Shown here piece after piece: positions 8,583-17,200 of a DNA stretch of 64,000 nucleotides. Source of the DNA: Phytohabitans flavus (GTDB lineage: Bacteria; Actinomycetota; Actinomycetes; Mycobacteriales; Micromonosporaceae); NCBI RefSeq assembly GCF_011764545.1, contig NZ_AP022870.1, forward strand, positions 4,448,001-4,512,000, written 5' to 3'. Each line of letters begins with the position of its first letter. Position 1 is the first letter of the stretch. Under the pieces are notes generated by a model. It was not told the origin of the DNA, did not search any database, and saw only the letters and a list, made by a program, of their open reading frames with translations. The position numbers and the translations under genes are program-made.

Positions 8583-8592
8583 CCAGACGCGA

Positions 8593-8622
8593 GGACGCCG
8601 CCGCCCGAAGGCGACGGCGTCC
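8593..8622. terminator. Bidirectional terminator hairpin
   Basis: GGACGCCG...CGGCGTCC forms 8-bp outer arms with an inner CGCC-CGAA-GGCG stem, separated by one mismatch. It sits between the convergent ArsR gene (stop 8582) and the large secreted protein (stop 8638), so it can serve both. Confidence 0.7.
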
Positions 8623-8637
8623 GTAGAGCGCGGCAGC

Positions 8638-11600
8638 TCAGCTGCCGTATACCTCGAACGTGAACAGTGAGTACCCCACCCTGTACCGCGGGCCGTGCCG
8701 TTGATCCGCACGTACCGACCCGAGGCAGCGAGCGCGGTGTTGTCGTCCTCACCACCGTTACCACCGGTCACCGACCGAACGGTGGTCCACGTCGTACCAT
8801 TCGGCGACGTCTGGATCTGATACGCCGAACCGTACGCCGCCTCCCACACCAACCGGACCCGGTCGATGTTGTAGGTCTGGCCCAGGTCCACCTGAATCCA
8901 CTGTGGATCTGAGAACGCGCTTGCCCACCGCGTCGTCGCCGAGCCATCCACCGCCAGCGACGCCGGGAACTCCGGTGCCTCCACACTGGACGCCGTCGCC
9001 GGCTTGTTCAGGGCGACGTTGGTGGCCACCGGCGGTTGGGGTTGGCCACCGCCGCCGAACACCTCGAACGTGAAGAGCGAGTAGCCCCATGCGGTGCCGC
9101 GGGCCGTGCCGTTGATCCGCACGTACCGACCCGAGGCGCCCAGCCCGGTGTTGTCGTCCTCACCACCGTTACCACCGGTCACCGACCGAACGGTGGTCCA
9201 CGTCGTACCATTCGGCGACGTCTGGATCTGATACGCCGAACCGTACGCCGCCTCCCACACCAACCGCACACGATCGATGTTGTACGTCTGACCCAGATCC
9301 ACCTGAATCCACTGTGGATCCGCAAACGCACTCGACCACCGCGTCGTCGCGGAGGCGTCCACCGCGTTCGACGCGGGGAACTCCGCCGTCTGGACGCTGG
9401 AGGCCGTCGCCGGCTTGTTCAGCGCGAGGTTGCCCGACTGGGGCGGCGTGGTGCCGCTGCCGATGGTGAACGAGTCGATGTCGAACAGGGACCCGGTAGC
9501 AGCGCCGGTGAACACCAGGAACAGGTTTTGCGTCCCGGCCGGCGGGGTGATCGTACCGGTGACGTCGGCCCAGGTCTCCCAGCCGCCGGTCGAGCCGACG
9601 GTCGCCGTACCGACCACCGGTCCGGTGGCCGAGCCGGTACGCAGCGAGATGGTGCCGCCGACGCCGGCCGACGCGACCCGCGCGGTGAACGACGTGGCCC
9701 CGCTCAGGTTGTACGGCGTGAACGAGATCCAGTCGCCGTTCTCGATGAATCCGACCGCGTTGCCACCCTGGGCCGACGGCTTCGCCACGGTGGTGGTGCC
9801 CTGCTGAGCGCTGAAGTGCTCGGCCTGGCGGGCCCGTGGCTGCATGACCGTCTGCGGCGAGGCCACCGGCGTGGTCGAGCCGACCGGCGTGTACTCGGCG
9901 ACCATGACACCGAAGATGTTGGCGTTGGCGTCGTGCTCGCCGTCCACAGTGGTCTGGATCGTGCCCGAGCATCCGGTGGCGTTGCTCATCCCGTGACCGT
10001 GGCTGTCGTGGCCGAGGATGTAGTTGACCCGCACCCGGCTACAGTCGATGGTCGGTGCGTTCGGGTCGGTGACCGTCACCTGGAATGGGATGGCGTCACC
10101 GAAGTTGAACAGCCGACCGTTGAGTGGCTGGTTGAGCGTGACCGACGGCCGGCCGACCCCGATCACCACACTCGATGTGGCGCTGCGGCCGGTACTGTCC
10201 CGTACCGTCAGCGTGGCCGTGAACTCGCCGTTGCTGGTGTACGTGAACGCCGGGTTGGCCGCTGTCGAGTCGGTGCTGCCGTTGGTGGTGAAGTCCCACG
10301 CGTACGTGATCGGGTCGCCGTCCGGGTCACTGGAGCCGGCCGAGCTGAACTGCACGGTCAGCGGCGCGTTTCCGCTGATCGGGGTGGCGGACGCCAACGC
10401 GATCGGAGCGCGGCCGCCGCCCGTGTTGTACTCGATGCGGTACACGCCGGAGTTGGCGTCGCCGCCGAACCAGCCGGTGCCGTAGTCAAGCACGTACAGC
10501 GCGCCGTCCGGACCGAACTCCATGTCCATGACCTGCGTGCCGGTGTAGGCCGGGAAGGCGTCGATCGCACCGACGCCGCCGGTTGGGGTGACGGTGGCCG
10601 CCTTGATCCAGCGCCGGCCGAACTCGCCGAGGAACACCTTGCCGTCCATCGACGCCGGGAACTTCACGTCGGAGGCCAGCGAGGGGTTGTAGTTGTAGAC
10701 CGGGCCGCCCATCGGCGAGAGGCTGCCGCAGCACAGCTCCGGCCGGTCCGTCCCGCCGCCGTACGGCAGCCACGCCGCCTGGGACGGCGGCAGCTGGGTG
10801 ATGCCAGTGTTGTTGGGCGAGTTGTTCACCGGTCCGCCGGCGCAGTTGAACGCGGCACCGGAGGGACCGGACGGGAACGTGAAGTCGACGTACGGGGCGT
10901 TGCGGTTCGAGCAGTACGGCCAGCCGTAGAAGCCGGGCTGGGTGATGCGCTCGAACGAGACCGTGCCCGACGGCCCGCGGGTGGGGCTGGCGGTGCCGGC
11001 GTCCGGCCCGTAGTCGCCGAGGTAGACCGTGCCGGTCGCCTTGTCGACGCTCATCCGGAACGGGTTGCGGAAGCCCATCGCGTAGATCTCGGGGCGGGTG
11101 TTGGCGGTGCCGGGCGCGAACATGTTGCCCGCCGGGATGCTGTAGCCGCCGGTGGCGCCCGGCCTGATCCGCAGCACCTTGCCGCGCAGGTCGTTGCTGT
11201 TGCCGGAGGTGCGCTGCGCGTCGAACGCGGGGTTGCGGTCGGCCCGCTCGTCGATCGGCGTGTACCCACTGGAGTCGAACGGGTTGGTGTCGTCCCCTGT
11301 GGACAGGTAGAGGTTGCCGGCCGCGTCGAAGTCGATGTCACCGCCGACGTGGCAGCACATGCCGCGGCTGGCCGGCACGTCGAGGACCGTGACCGCCGAC
11401 GCCGGGTCCAATGTGAAGTCGGCGTTGACCGTGTACCGGGCCAGCTTGGTGAAGCCGTTGAACGGGGCGAACTGTGCCGGGGTACCGGTCGCTGGCGCAC
11501 CGCCGCCAGGCGTGGAAAGCGGCGGGGAGTAGTACACGTAGACCCAGCGGTTGCTCGCGAAGTTGGGGTCTGCCTTGATGCTCTGGAGCCCCTCCTCGTC

Positions 11601-12539
11601 CGAGGTGTAGACGGGGATGGTCAGCGCGATCTTGGTGTTGCCGGCCACGTCCGTGTACCGGATCGTGCCGTCGCGCGACGTGTGCAGCACGCCCCGGTTC
11701 GGCAGGACGGTCAGGCCCATCGGCTCACCGGTCTCGGCGACGCCCTTGGCCAGCGTCACCTGGTTGTAGCCGGCCTGAGGGGGCTGGCCGGTCGAGCAGT
11801 TGCCGGTGCCCTGCGCCGCGTACCGGATGCCGCCGAGCAGGTGGGTGCGGAAGTTGGCCTCGGCGTAGCTCTCGGTGGTGTGGCCCATGCCGGTGTACCA
11901 GGAGCGGCCGCCGTCGTAGCCGCGGCACCAGGCGATCGGGTGGTCGCCACCCATCGAGCCGCCCGTGTACGTGCTCTCGTCCAAAGTGGCCAGGACGTGC
12001 ACCTGCGAGCGCGGGTTGGTGCGGTAGTTGTACCACTCGTCGAGCCGGTTCCAGGCCACGGGCAGGCCGGCGGTCGACGGGTGGGTGGTGTCCTCGATCC
12101 GCACGGTGGCGTTCTGGTTCGCCGGGTGGCTGGCGAAGTACGCGCCGACCAGGTTGCCGTACCAGGGCCAGTCGTACTCGGTGTCGGACGCGGCGTGGAT
12201 ACCCGCGTACCCACCGCCACCCCGGATGTAGTTCTCGAACGCCGTCTGCTGGGCGGCGTTGAGCACGTCCGCCGTGGTGGAGAGCCAGATGACCGCCTGG
12301 AAGCGGGCCAGGTTGGTGGCGTTGAACTGGGCGGCGTCCTCAGTGGCCTCGACGGTGAAGTTGTTCTGGGCGCCGAGCTGCTGGATCGCCGCGATGCCGG
12401 TGGGGATCGAGTCGTGCCGGAAGCCGGCCGTCTTACTGAAGATCAGGACGTTGAAGTCCGCTGCGGCCTGTGCCGGGACCGCGTTGAAGCCGACTGCGGC
12501 CATGACCATGGCGACGCAGAGGGCCAATCTTCGGAACAT
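8638..12539 (-). CDS. Secreted ThuA / PQQ-type sugar dehydrogenase with PKD, CBM6 and two F5/8C domains (frameshift near 3' end)
   Basis: This large extracellular protein would have about 1300 residues. Order: signal peptide (1-27), ThuA-like domain (about 28-245), glucose/sorbosone dehydrogenase-type beta-propeller (about 258-705), PKD domain (about 715-800), CBM6-like domain (about 895-1015) and two discoidin-like F5/8C domains. The likely role is oxidation of sugars at polysaccharide surfaces. The final module lacks one base in a CCCC run (8674-8677) relative to the preceding module. Restoring it gives ...YSLFTFEVYGS and a TGA at 8638. Without it the frame runs on antisense through the ArsR gene, which I reject. 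The ATG at 12539 begins the signal peptide. Confidence 0.88.
8651..9020 (-). repeat. F5/8C module repeat, distal copy
   Basis: This 370-bp unit is a tandem duplicate of 9061-9431 and encodes the last discoidin-like domain of the secreted dehydrogenase. Long blocks are identical, for example around the segment encoding the conserved DLGQTYNIDRVRLVWEAAYG. It is one base shorter than its partner, and that base is the frameshift. Confidence 0.9.
9061..9431 (-). repeat. F5/8C module repeat, proximal copy
   Basis: This 371-bp unit is the partner of 8651-9020 and encodes the first discoidin-like domain. The near identity suggests recent duplication or gene conversion. Both copies also carry the over-represented palindrome TCCACTGTGGA. 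Confidence 0.9.
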
Positions 12540-12639
12540 GATCGGGTCTCGCTTCCTGTCGTACGACTTGCAGACAGGCGTGCGCCGATCACGCCACGAC
12601 ACCGACGAGCCCTCCCCGCCGCCCCGTTGGCGGCGCCCA

Positions 12640-12651
12640 GAGAGCGCTTTC
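12640..12651. promoter_or_regulatory. LacI-type operator-like dyad
   Basis: GAGAGCGCTTTC is a near-perfect dyad around AGCGCT, the core seen in many LacI/GalR-family operators controlling sugar genes. It lies about 100 bp before the secreted dehydrogenase start, inside the 433-bp divergent gap 12540-12972. That gap also holds CTTTTGT...ACAAAAG at 12722-12743. No LacI gene is in the window, so the link is inferred. Confidence 0.4.
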
Positions 12652-12933
12652 GCGACATCGTGCCGAAATATTGCACCGACATCGATGTCTTCGTCAATAG
12701 TCAGGCGGCCGGCTGCCGTAACTTTTGTTAGTGCCGACAAAAGGCCCAGCGTCACCCACAGTGGGCATGGGCGCCTTGAACCCCTCCGGCAGGGTCTGGC
12801 CGCGTTCGCGCGGACTGCGTGTCCGCGCACTATCCATAGAGGACGATGGCTCTGGTCGACGTGCATGGAAAGTCGTCTGGAGCCCGAAAAAAGTTCACGT
12901 GACGGCTATCGGCGACTGGTCTGCTGGCCTGCG

Positions 12934-12952
12934 GATGTCGAAGATCGACATC
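12934..12952. promoter_or_regulatory. 8-bp inverted repeat before ribosome site
   Basis: GATGTCGA-AGA-TCGACATC is a perfect dyad a few bases before the AGGAGG ribosome site of the gene starting at 12973. It could be an operator or a leader hairpin affecting translation. No binding protein can be named. Confidence 0.4.
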
Positions 12953-12972
12953 GTTTAGGAGGACGTACCGTC

Positions 12973-14025
12973 ATGAGATCCGTACGTATCCGACTCGGCC
13001 GCGCCAGCGCGGTCCTGGCCGCTGCGGCAATCGCCGCGGCGGTGTTCCCCGGCGCTGTCGCGCAGGCCGCGGACACCGAGTACCTCGTAAACCCGAGCTT
13101 TGAGCAGCCTGGCAGCAACGCGGCCCAGCCGACCGGTTGGCAGGCCGCGCTGCTGGATGGCGAGACCAGCCCGTTCCGGCTCGTGACCCAGACGTTCAAC
13201 GCCGCTGGGCAGTTCCCGCCGCCGGCGCCGGTGCCGGATGGACAGTTCGCGCTGGAGGTGTTCTGGCAGGTTGGTTCCAACCTGGGCCAGCTGGGCGTGG
13301 GCACCCGCCAGACGGTGAACGTGCCGGCCTCGAACGACCTGACCTTCAGCTACGACGCCGTGCAGACGTTCTACGCCGACTCCCGCGCCGTTTCCTGGGG
13401 CGGCGCGGTGGCCGAGGTGGAGTTCACCGCGGGCGGCCAGACCAACAAGCTGCGGTACTTCAACATGAACTCGCGGCCCGACTACAGCGGTCTGCCCACG
13501 GACTCGGCGACGACCAAGTACATCATCGGCGAGCAGTTCAGCGGCAGCGGCGTGTGGCTGTCCAACTCCCGTGACCTGGACGCGGACATCGCCACCAAGT
13601 TCGGCGTGTCCAACTTCACCATCACCGCGGTGACCGTTGGCAACCTCCAGAACCGCATCGCCACCTCGCCGTTCTCCAACATGACCAGCTACTTCGACAA
13701 CGTGCACCTGACCAAGGCCGAGGTCGAGGCGCCGGAGGTTCCGGTGTCGGTGTCGGCGCAGTCGCGTTGTATCGCGGGTAAGGCTTACGTGGCCGTGTCG
13801 GCGCGTAACGACCACAACGCGCCGGTGTCGTTCGAGGTGGAGTCGGCGTTCGGCGCGAAGTCGTTCACGGATGTGGCGGCTGGTGCTAGCGGCTACCAGT
13901 CGTTTGCTACCCGGCAGGTGTCGGTGGGCGCGGGTTCGGTGACGGTTACCGCTACTGGCACGGTGGGCGGTCAGGCGGCGACCACGGTCGTCACGGCTGA
14001 CTACCCGGCTATCAACTGCGCCTGA
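12973..14025 (+). CDS. Secreted protein with CBM-like domain and conserved C-terminal cell-surface domain
   Basis: The product has 350 residues. A signal peptide (1-33, ending VAQAA) is followed by a jelly-roll-type region (about 35-255, beginning YLVNPSFEQPGSNAAQPTGW) like carbohydrate-binding modules. A C-terminal domain of about 95 residues (VSVSAQSRCIAGKAYVAVSA... ending in AINCA) follows, with two cysteines that could pair. Both parts are close copies of the two ends of the secreted nuclease at 17873-20574, but the nuclease core is absent. The ATG follows AGGAGGACGTACCGTC. It precedes a WxL-like gene by 43 bp and probably shares its transcript. Confidence 0.8.
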   Translation: MRSVRIRLGRASAVLAAAAIAAAVFPGAVAQAADTEYLVNPSFEQPGSNAAQPTGWQAALLDGETSPFRLVTQTFNAAGQFPPPAPVPDGQFALEVFWQVGSNLGQLGVGTRQTVNVPASNDLTFSYDAVQTFYADSRAVSWGGAVAEVEFTAGGQTNKLRYFNMNSRPDYSGLPTDSATTKYIIGEQFSGSGVWLSNSRDLDADIATKFGVSNFTITAVTVGNLQNRIATSPFSNMTSYFDNVHLTKAEVEAPEVPVSVSAQSRCIAGKAYVAVSARNDHNAPVSFEVESAFGAKSFTDVAAGASGYQSFATRQVSVGAGSVTVTATGTVGGQAATTVVTADYPAINCA

Positions 14026-14068
14026 TCCCCCCTTTTTGTTGGTTACGAATCAGAGTTCGGAGATTTGT

Positions 14069-14689
14069 ATGAACGTTCGTAAGAACAGGTGGCTGGCCGC
14101 GGCTGGTGCCGCCGGCGCCGTCCTGGCCCTCGCCACCCCCGCAGTCGCCGCGCCTGGTGACAGCGACGATGTGCGGGTCACGGTCGACATCGAGGAGATC
14201 CGCGAGCCCGGCGTCCTGGCGATGTCGATCGCGGCTGACTCGGTCGCTCTGGCCGAGAACGGCTCGACCCTGCTGGTCCGCCAGTTCACCGGCACCCTCC
14301 CCGCCGTCACCGTCACCGACACCCGCACCGCCGAAGAAGTACCCGACGGCGCCGCCTGGGCCGTACTGGGCAGCGCCACCGACTTCACCGGCGACAACGG
14401 CCAGGCCCCGATCAGCGCCGGCCACCTCGGCTGGACCCCGAACCTGATCGACGGCGGCGAAACCGGCCTCGTCTCCGAAGGCGAAGAAGTCGTCACCGTC
14501 CTAGACGAACCCACCCAGCCCGGCAACAACGTCGGCCTCGTCGACCAGGAACTGCTCGTCTCCACCTTCGACTCCGAAACCGTCACCGGAGACTCCTACA
14601 CCGTCAACGCCAACCTGTTCCTGCGCGCCCCGGTAGAGGTCGCCGCCGGCGCCTACACCTCGACGCTCACCCTCTCCCTGTTCGAATAA
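14069..14689 (+). CDS. WxL-like secreted surface protein, copy 1
   Basis: This 206-residue protein has a signal peptide (residues 1-28, ending AVAAP) and a beta-rich domain resembling WxL cell-wall-binding proteins (TVTDTRTAEEVPDGAAWAVL, SAGHLGWTPNL). It differs from copy 2 (17201-17827) at only a handful of residues, mostly near the signal cleavage site. WxL proteins bind peptidoglycan and usually pair with DUF916 proteins; a DUF916-type gene lies at 16090-17142. I chose the ATG at 14069 after CGGAG. A strong terminator follows. Confidence 0.75.
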   Translation: MNVRKNRWLAAAGAAGAVLALATPAVAAPGDSDDVRVTVDIEEIREPGVLAMSIAADSVALAENGSTLLVRQFTGTLPAVTVTDTRTAEEVPDGAAWAVLGSATDFTGDNGQAPISAGHLGWTPNLIDGGETGLVSEGEEVVTVLDEPTQPGNNVGLVDQELLVSTFDSETVTGDSYTVNANLFLRAPVEVAAGAYTSTLTLSLFE

Positions 14690-14701
14690 CCAAACCGGTC
14701 G

Positions 14702-14721
14702 GGGGCCGCTCCGGCGGCCCC
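14702..14721 (+). terminator. Terminator after WxL-like copy 1
   Basis: GGGGCCGC-TCCG-GCGGCCCC is an 8-bp perfect stem 13 bp after the stop. The same hairpin occurs after copy 2 at 17169-17188. Confidence 0.7.
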
Positions 14722-14747
14722 ACCACCCATGCGGTTAAGGTGTGGGC

Positions 14748-15167
14748 ATGAAGCCCTCGACCGTCGTCCTCTCGTTGCCCGTCACGGAGCTCGACAGGTC
14801 GCTGCTCTTCTATCGCGATGGGCTGGGCTTGGCCACATCCGGCATCGACGAGGGCATCATCGCGTTCGAGCTGCCAAACCTGTCGCTATTCCTTGTCGAC
14901 CACCGTGAGTACGCGAAGTACACGACTCGCGCGGGCGTCCCGTCGGCCAGCACTCCCGCAGCGGGCGCGTGCATCATCTCGTGCGCGATCGGCAGCAAGC
15001 AGGAAGTCGACGACACCCTCGCGCGCGCCACAGCGGCAGGCGGATCAGTCTCCACACCGGCCGGCGACCACGACGGCTCATACATGGGCTACTTCAGCGA
15101 TCCCGATGGCCACCTGTGGGAGCTCGTCTCCAACACCCGCACCGAAGCAGCCGCAGCGCAAGAGTGA
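14748..15167 (+). CDS. VOC-superfamily (glyoxalase-like) protein
   Basis: The product has 139 residues in the two-repeat VOC fold (VVLSLPVTELDRSLLFYRDG..., then GYFSDPDGHLWELVSNT). VOC enzymes bind a metal and include glyoxalases, dioxygenases and resistance proteins; the substrate is unknown here. The usual first metal ligand position is not clearly His, so catalysis is uncertain. I prefer ATG 14748 to the GTG at 14742 because of its spacing from AAGG. It is flanked by the inverted repeat and the hairpin-rich region. Confidence 0.75.
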   Translation: MKPSTVVLSLPVTELDRSLLFYRDGLGLATSGIDEGIIAFELPNLSLFLVDHREYAKYTTRAGVPSASTPAAGACIISCAIGSKQEVDDTLARATAAGGSVSTPAGDHDGSYMGYFSDPDGHLWELVSNTRTEAAAAQE

Positions 15168-15225
15168 GCCTGCGGTCATTGGGGTCTGCCGCAATCTCCT
15201 CTACGGATCTATCCACGTTGGAGAT

Positions 15226-15295
15226 TTGAGCTACCGCGACGTCCGCGGTGGTCCGGACCGCTGCTCCCGCGGCCTCACCCTCCGCGCTTCACAAC
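15226..15295 (+). repeat. 70-bp intergenic repeat, copy B
   Basis: This 70-bp copy differs from copy A at only a few bases. It faces copy C (15881-15950) in inverted orientation across about 585 bp of hairpin-rich DNA. Matching bases extend a little 5' (GAGATTTGAG) in both B and C. Confidence 0.9.
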
Positions 15296-15377
15296 CACCC
15301 AACCCGCCACCGGCGTGCCGGCATTCGGGGGCGGCCCGCTGACGGTCCAGGGCAAGAGGTAAGCGCGCCAACCGCAT

Positions 15378-15453
15378 TTGCTCTGCTTCCCAGTAGGAAC
15401 CACTTCGCCTCCCACGACCGAGCGGCGACGCTTCCTCCAGGGAAGCAGAGCAA
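15378..15453. repeat. 14-bp inverted repeat
   Basis: TTGCTCTGCTTCCC at 15378-15391 and GGGAAGCAGAGCAA at 15440-15453 are perfect complements separated by 48 bases. This is the first of three strong hairpins in the gene-free stretch 15168-15964. Confidence 0.85.
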
Positions 15454-15493
15454 GCGCGACAAGAGGCCGATCACGGCCGATGGCCCGCACTTT

Positions 15494-15600
15494 CCTTGAT
15501 CGACGCAAGCAGCGCCATACTGCGCCTCGATCGTGGCGAAAAATTGCCCCTCCAGGGGCAGAGAATCGCCACGGACGACCAGAGCACCTACCGATCAAGG
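15494..15600. repeat. Nested inverted repeats
   Basis: Three dyads are nested. The outermost is CCTTGATCG (15494-15502) with CGATCAAGG (15592-15600). Inside lies CGTGGCGA (15532-15539) with TCGCCACG (15566-15573), and at the core TGCCCCT-CC-AGGGGCA (15545-15560). The pattern could be a structured RNA or a cruciform; no reading frame explains it. Confidence 0.8.
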
Positions 15601-15664
15601 CCACGCCCGCTCCGACAGGGCCGACCATAGCCCTGATCTGCGCGATGGGATCGAAGCACGCAGC

Positions 15665-15712
15665 GATCGTGGTATTTAGCTGCTGCTATAGGCACAGCCA
15701 AATACCACGATC
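15665..15712. repeat. 18-bp inverted repeat hairpin
   Basis: GATCGTGGTATTTAGCTG (15665-15682) pairs with CAGCCAAATACCACGATC (15695-15712) with one mismatch and a 12-base loop. The stem is AT-richer than its surroundings and shares GATCGTGG with the neighbouring nested repeat. Confidence 0.85.
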
Positions 15713-15880
15713 TGCTGGATGGCGTCGGTCCACTGCCGATCGAGGGAACAAGCGGTCATTGCCGGCGGCCTGCCGGTGCCGCTACGCGCCAGGGATCGCG
15801 ACCGGCGTCCTTCACGTGCTCGCCGCTTTAGGCCTGCCTCCTGGATCTTGCCGGCCACGGCGGCCTACCCCGGGGGTTTG

Positions 15881-15950
15881 GTTGTGTAGCGCGGAGGGTG
15901 AGGCCGCGGGAGCAGCGGTCTGGACCACCGCGGACGTCGCGGTAGCTCAA
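15881..15950 (-). repeat. 70-bp intergenic repeat, copy C
   Basis: This is a reverse-oriented copy of the 70-bp repeat. With copy B it brackets the hairpin cluster as terminal inverted repeats would, although no target duplication or transposase was found. Confidence 0.9.
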
Positions 15951-15964
15951 ATCTCGACCTGGCA

Positions 15965-16090
15965 ATGAATCCGCAGCCACTATGGACGGACTCGCTGACA
16001 CCCGATGGACTCGCGGCGGCCGCGTAATGAACCCGCAACCACCATTGTGGACGGACTGGCTGGCACCCGATGGGCTTGCGGCGACCGTGC
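15965..16090 (+). repeat. Tandem repeat of a short open frame
   Basis: Two units of about 62-66 bp follow head to tail. Unit 1 encodes MNPQPLWTDSLTPDGLAAAA and a stop; its TAA overlaps the ATG of unit 2, which begins MNPQPPLWTDWLAPDGLAAT. The units differ by synonymous third-base changes and one whole-codon indel, as if they had once been under coding selection. Unit 2 runs into the end of the antisense DUF916 gene. Neither has a clear ribosome site. Confidence 0.55.
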
Positions 16091-17142
16091 TACGAAGCCT
16101 CTTGGGGGGTTCCGGCGTTCGCGGACTCTCGGGCCTCGGCCCGGCCTTCCTCGCGGGCTTGGGCGAGCAGGTCGGTGAGCCGGCGCTTGCGGCGGCGGAT
16201 GATGGTCCGGGCGGCGAAGACCAGGGCGACGAGGATGGCGACGAGGGCCAGTTGCGGCCAAGGGACCGTCCACAGTGTCACGGTGGCCGAGGCGGGCCGG
16301 ATCTCGGCGCCGGTCGGGCCGCCGTCGACGACGGCGGGGGTCAGGTCGACGGTCGTGCGGAGGCGGCCCAGTGTCCGGACGCCGCCGATGCTGATGTCGA
16401 ACTTCCGGTTGCCGCCGGGAAGTATCTGCTGCGCCACGTCGGCCTGCGCATCGTGGCCGGTCAGGCCGAACAGCTCGCCCGTCGCCACCCGGCCGGTGCC
16501 GGTCACGGCGACGTTGCCGGCGTTCGTGGTGGTGTATGTGACCCTGACCGTGCCGGCCGCGAAGGGGTTCCACGACCCGTGATACGTGGCGGCGAGGTCC
16601 TTGACAGCCAGCGCGGCCGTGACCGTGCCGCTGACGCGCATCATGACGCGGAAGCCGACGCGGCTCTCCACCGCGACCGTCCCCGAGGCGCTGTTGACCG
16701 TCGCCGCGATGCCGGCGGGGTGGTCGCCCGGCGTGGCGTCGCGGGGCACCGTGATGGTGAAAGGTACGACCGTCGTACCCTTAGCCGCGACCGACACCTT
16801 CTCCTGGATTTTGACCCAGGTCCCGCCGTCCACCGACTTGCGGCTGGACGGGAGCATGTTGAAGCGGCCCTTGTCGGTGAGGTATCCGTCGGCCGCTTTG
16901 AGCGAGAAGACAGCCGGGCGGTCGCTGAAGTTGCGGACCGCCAGGCGTTCGGTGACCACCTGGCCCGGGTCGAGCGTGTGCTCCACCCACCGGCGCCCGT
17001 CCGGGCCCTGCTGGTTGGCGGGCTGGACCGCCCAGGTGAGTGTCGGACTTGTCGGCTCCGCTCTGGCACCGGCGGGCGCGATCGGCACGGTGACGAGCAC
17101 CGCGGCGAGCACGGCGAGCAGCCGCGGCAAGGTTCGGATCAT
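16090..17142 (-). CDS. WxL-protein peptidoglycan domain (DUF916-like) membrane-anchored protein
   Basis: The product has 350 residues: a signal peptide (1-28), a DUF916-like beta-sandwich (TLTWAVQPANQQGPDGRRWV..., RFNMLPSSRKSVDGGTWV) and a C-terminal membrane helix (LALVAILVALVFAARTII) followed by a basic tail. This is the layout of proteins that partner WxL cell-wall proteins. It lies directly downstream of WxL-like copy 2, although a hairpin separates them, so expression may depend on read-through or its own promoter. It probably stays on the cell surface. Confidence 0.85.
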   Translation of the reverse strand: MIRTLPRLLAVLAAVLVTVPIAPAGARAEPTSPTLTWAVQPANQQGPDGRRWVEHTLDPGQVVTERLAVRNFSDRPAVFSLKAADGYLTDKGRFNMLPSSRKSVDGGTWVKIQEKVSVAAKGTTVVPFTITVPRDATPGDHPAGIAATVNSASGTVAVESRVGFRVMMRVSGTVTAALAVKDLAATYHGSWNPFAAGTVRVTYTTTNAGNVAVTGTGRVATGELFGLTGHDAQADVAQQILPGGNRKFDISIGGVRTLGRLRTTVDLTPAVVDGGPTGAEIRPASATVTLWTVPWPQLALVAILVALVFAARTIIRRRKRRLTDLLAQAREEGRAEARESANAGTPQEAS

Positions 17143-17168
17143 GGCAAGTCCTCCGGGCAGGGTGGTGG

Positions 17169-17188
17169 GGGGCCGCCGGAGCGGCCCC
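17169..17188 (-). terminator. Hairpin after WxL-like copy 2
   Basis: GGGGCCGC-CGGA-GCGGCCCC is the counterpart of 14702-14721. On the minus strand it follows the WxL-like stop and precedes the DUF916-like gene, so it may attenuate that gene's transcription. Confidence 0.65.
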
Positions 17189-17200
17189 CACCGGTTTGGC

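Larger units (their letters stand above)
13735..14728. repeat. Long inverted repeat, left arm
   Basis: This roughly 1-kb stretch matches the reverse complement of about 17160-18165. It covers the end of the 350-residue gene, the spacer, the whole WxL-like gene and its terminator. The spacer is the same apart from a T5 versus T7 run. The ends are approximate. Confidence 0.85.

Noticed and set aside
8079..8637. C-terminal extension of the secreted dehydrogenase past 8638
   Set aside because: The extension starts exactly at the one-base shift, is antisense to the ArsR gene and shows no domain; the restored frame gives a normal end.
9036..12731. Very long plus-strand open frame opposite the secreted dehydrogenase
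   Set aside because: It is antisense to a gene with clear domains, is dominated by Arg/Val/Gly typical of shadow frames in high-GC DNA, and has no ribosome site. The same applies to 39145-42642 opposite the hydrogenase genes.
15226..15950. Complete transposon bounded by 70-bp repeats B and C
   Set aside because: There is no transposase and no target duplication at the outer ends, and the other copies of the repeat occur singly. A non-autonomous element remains possible but is not shown.
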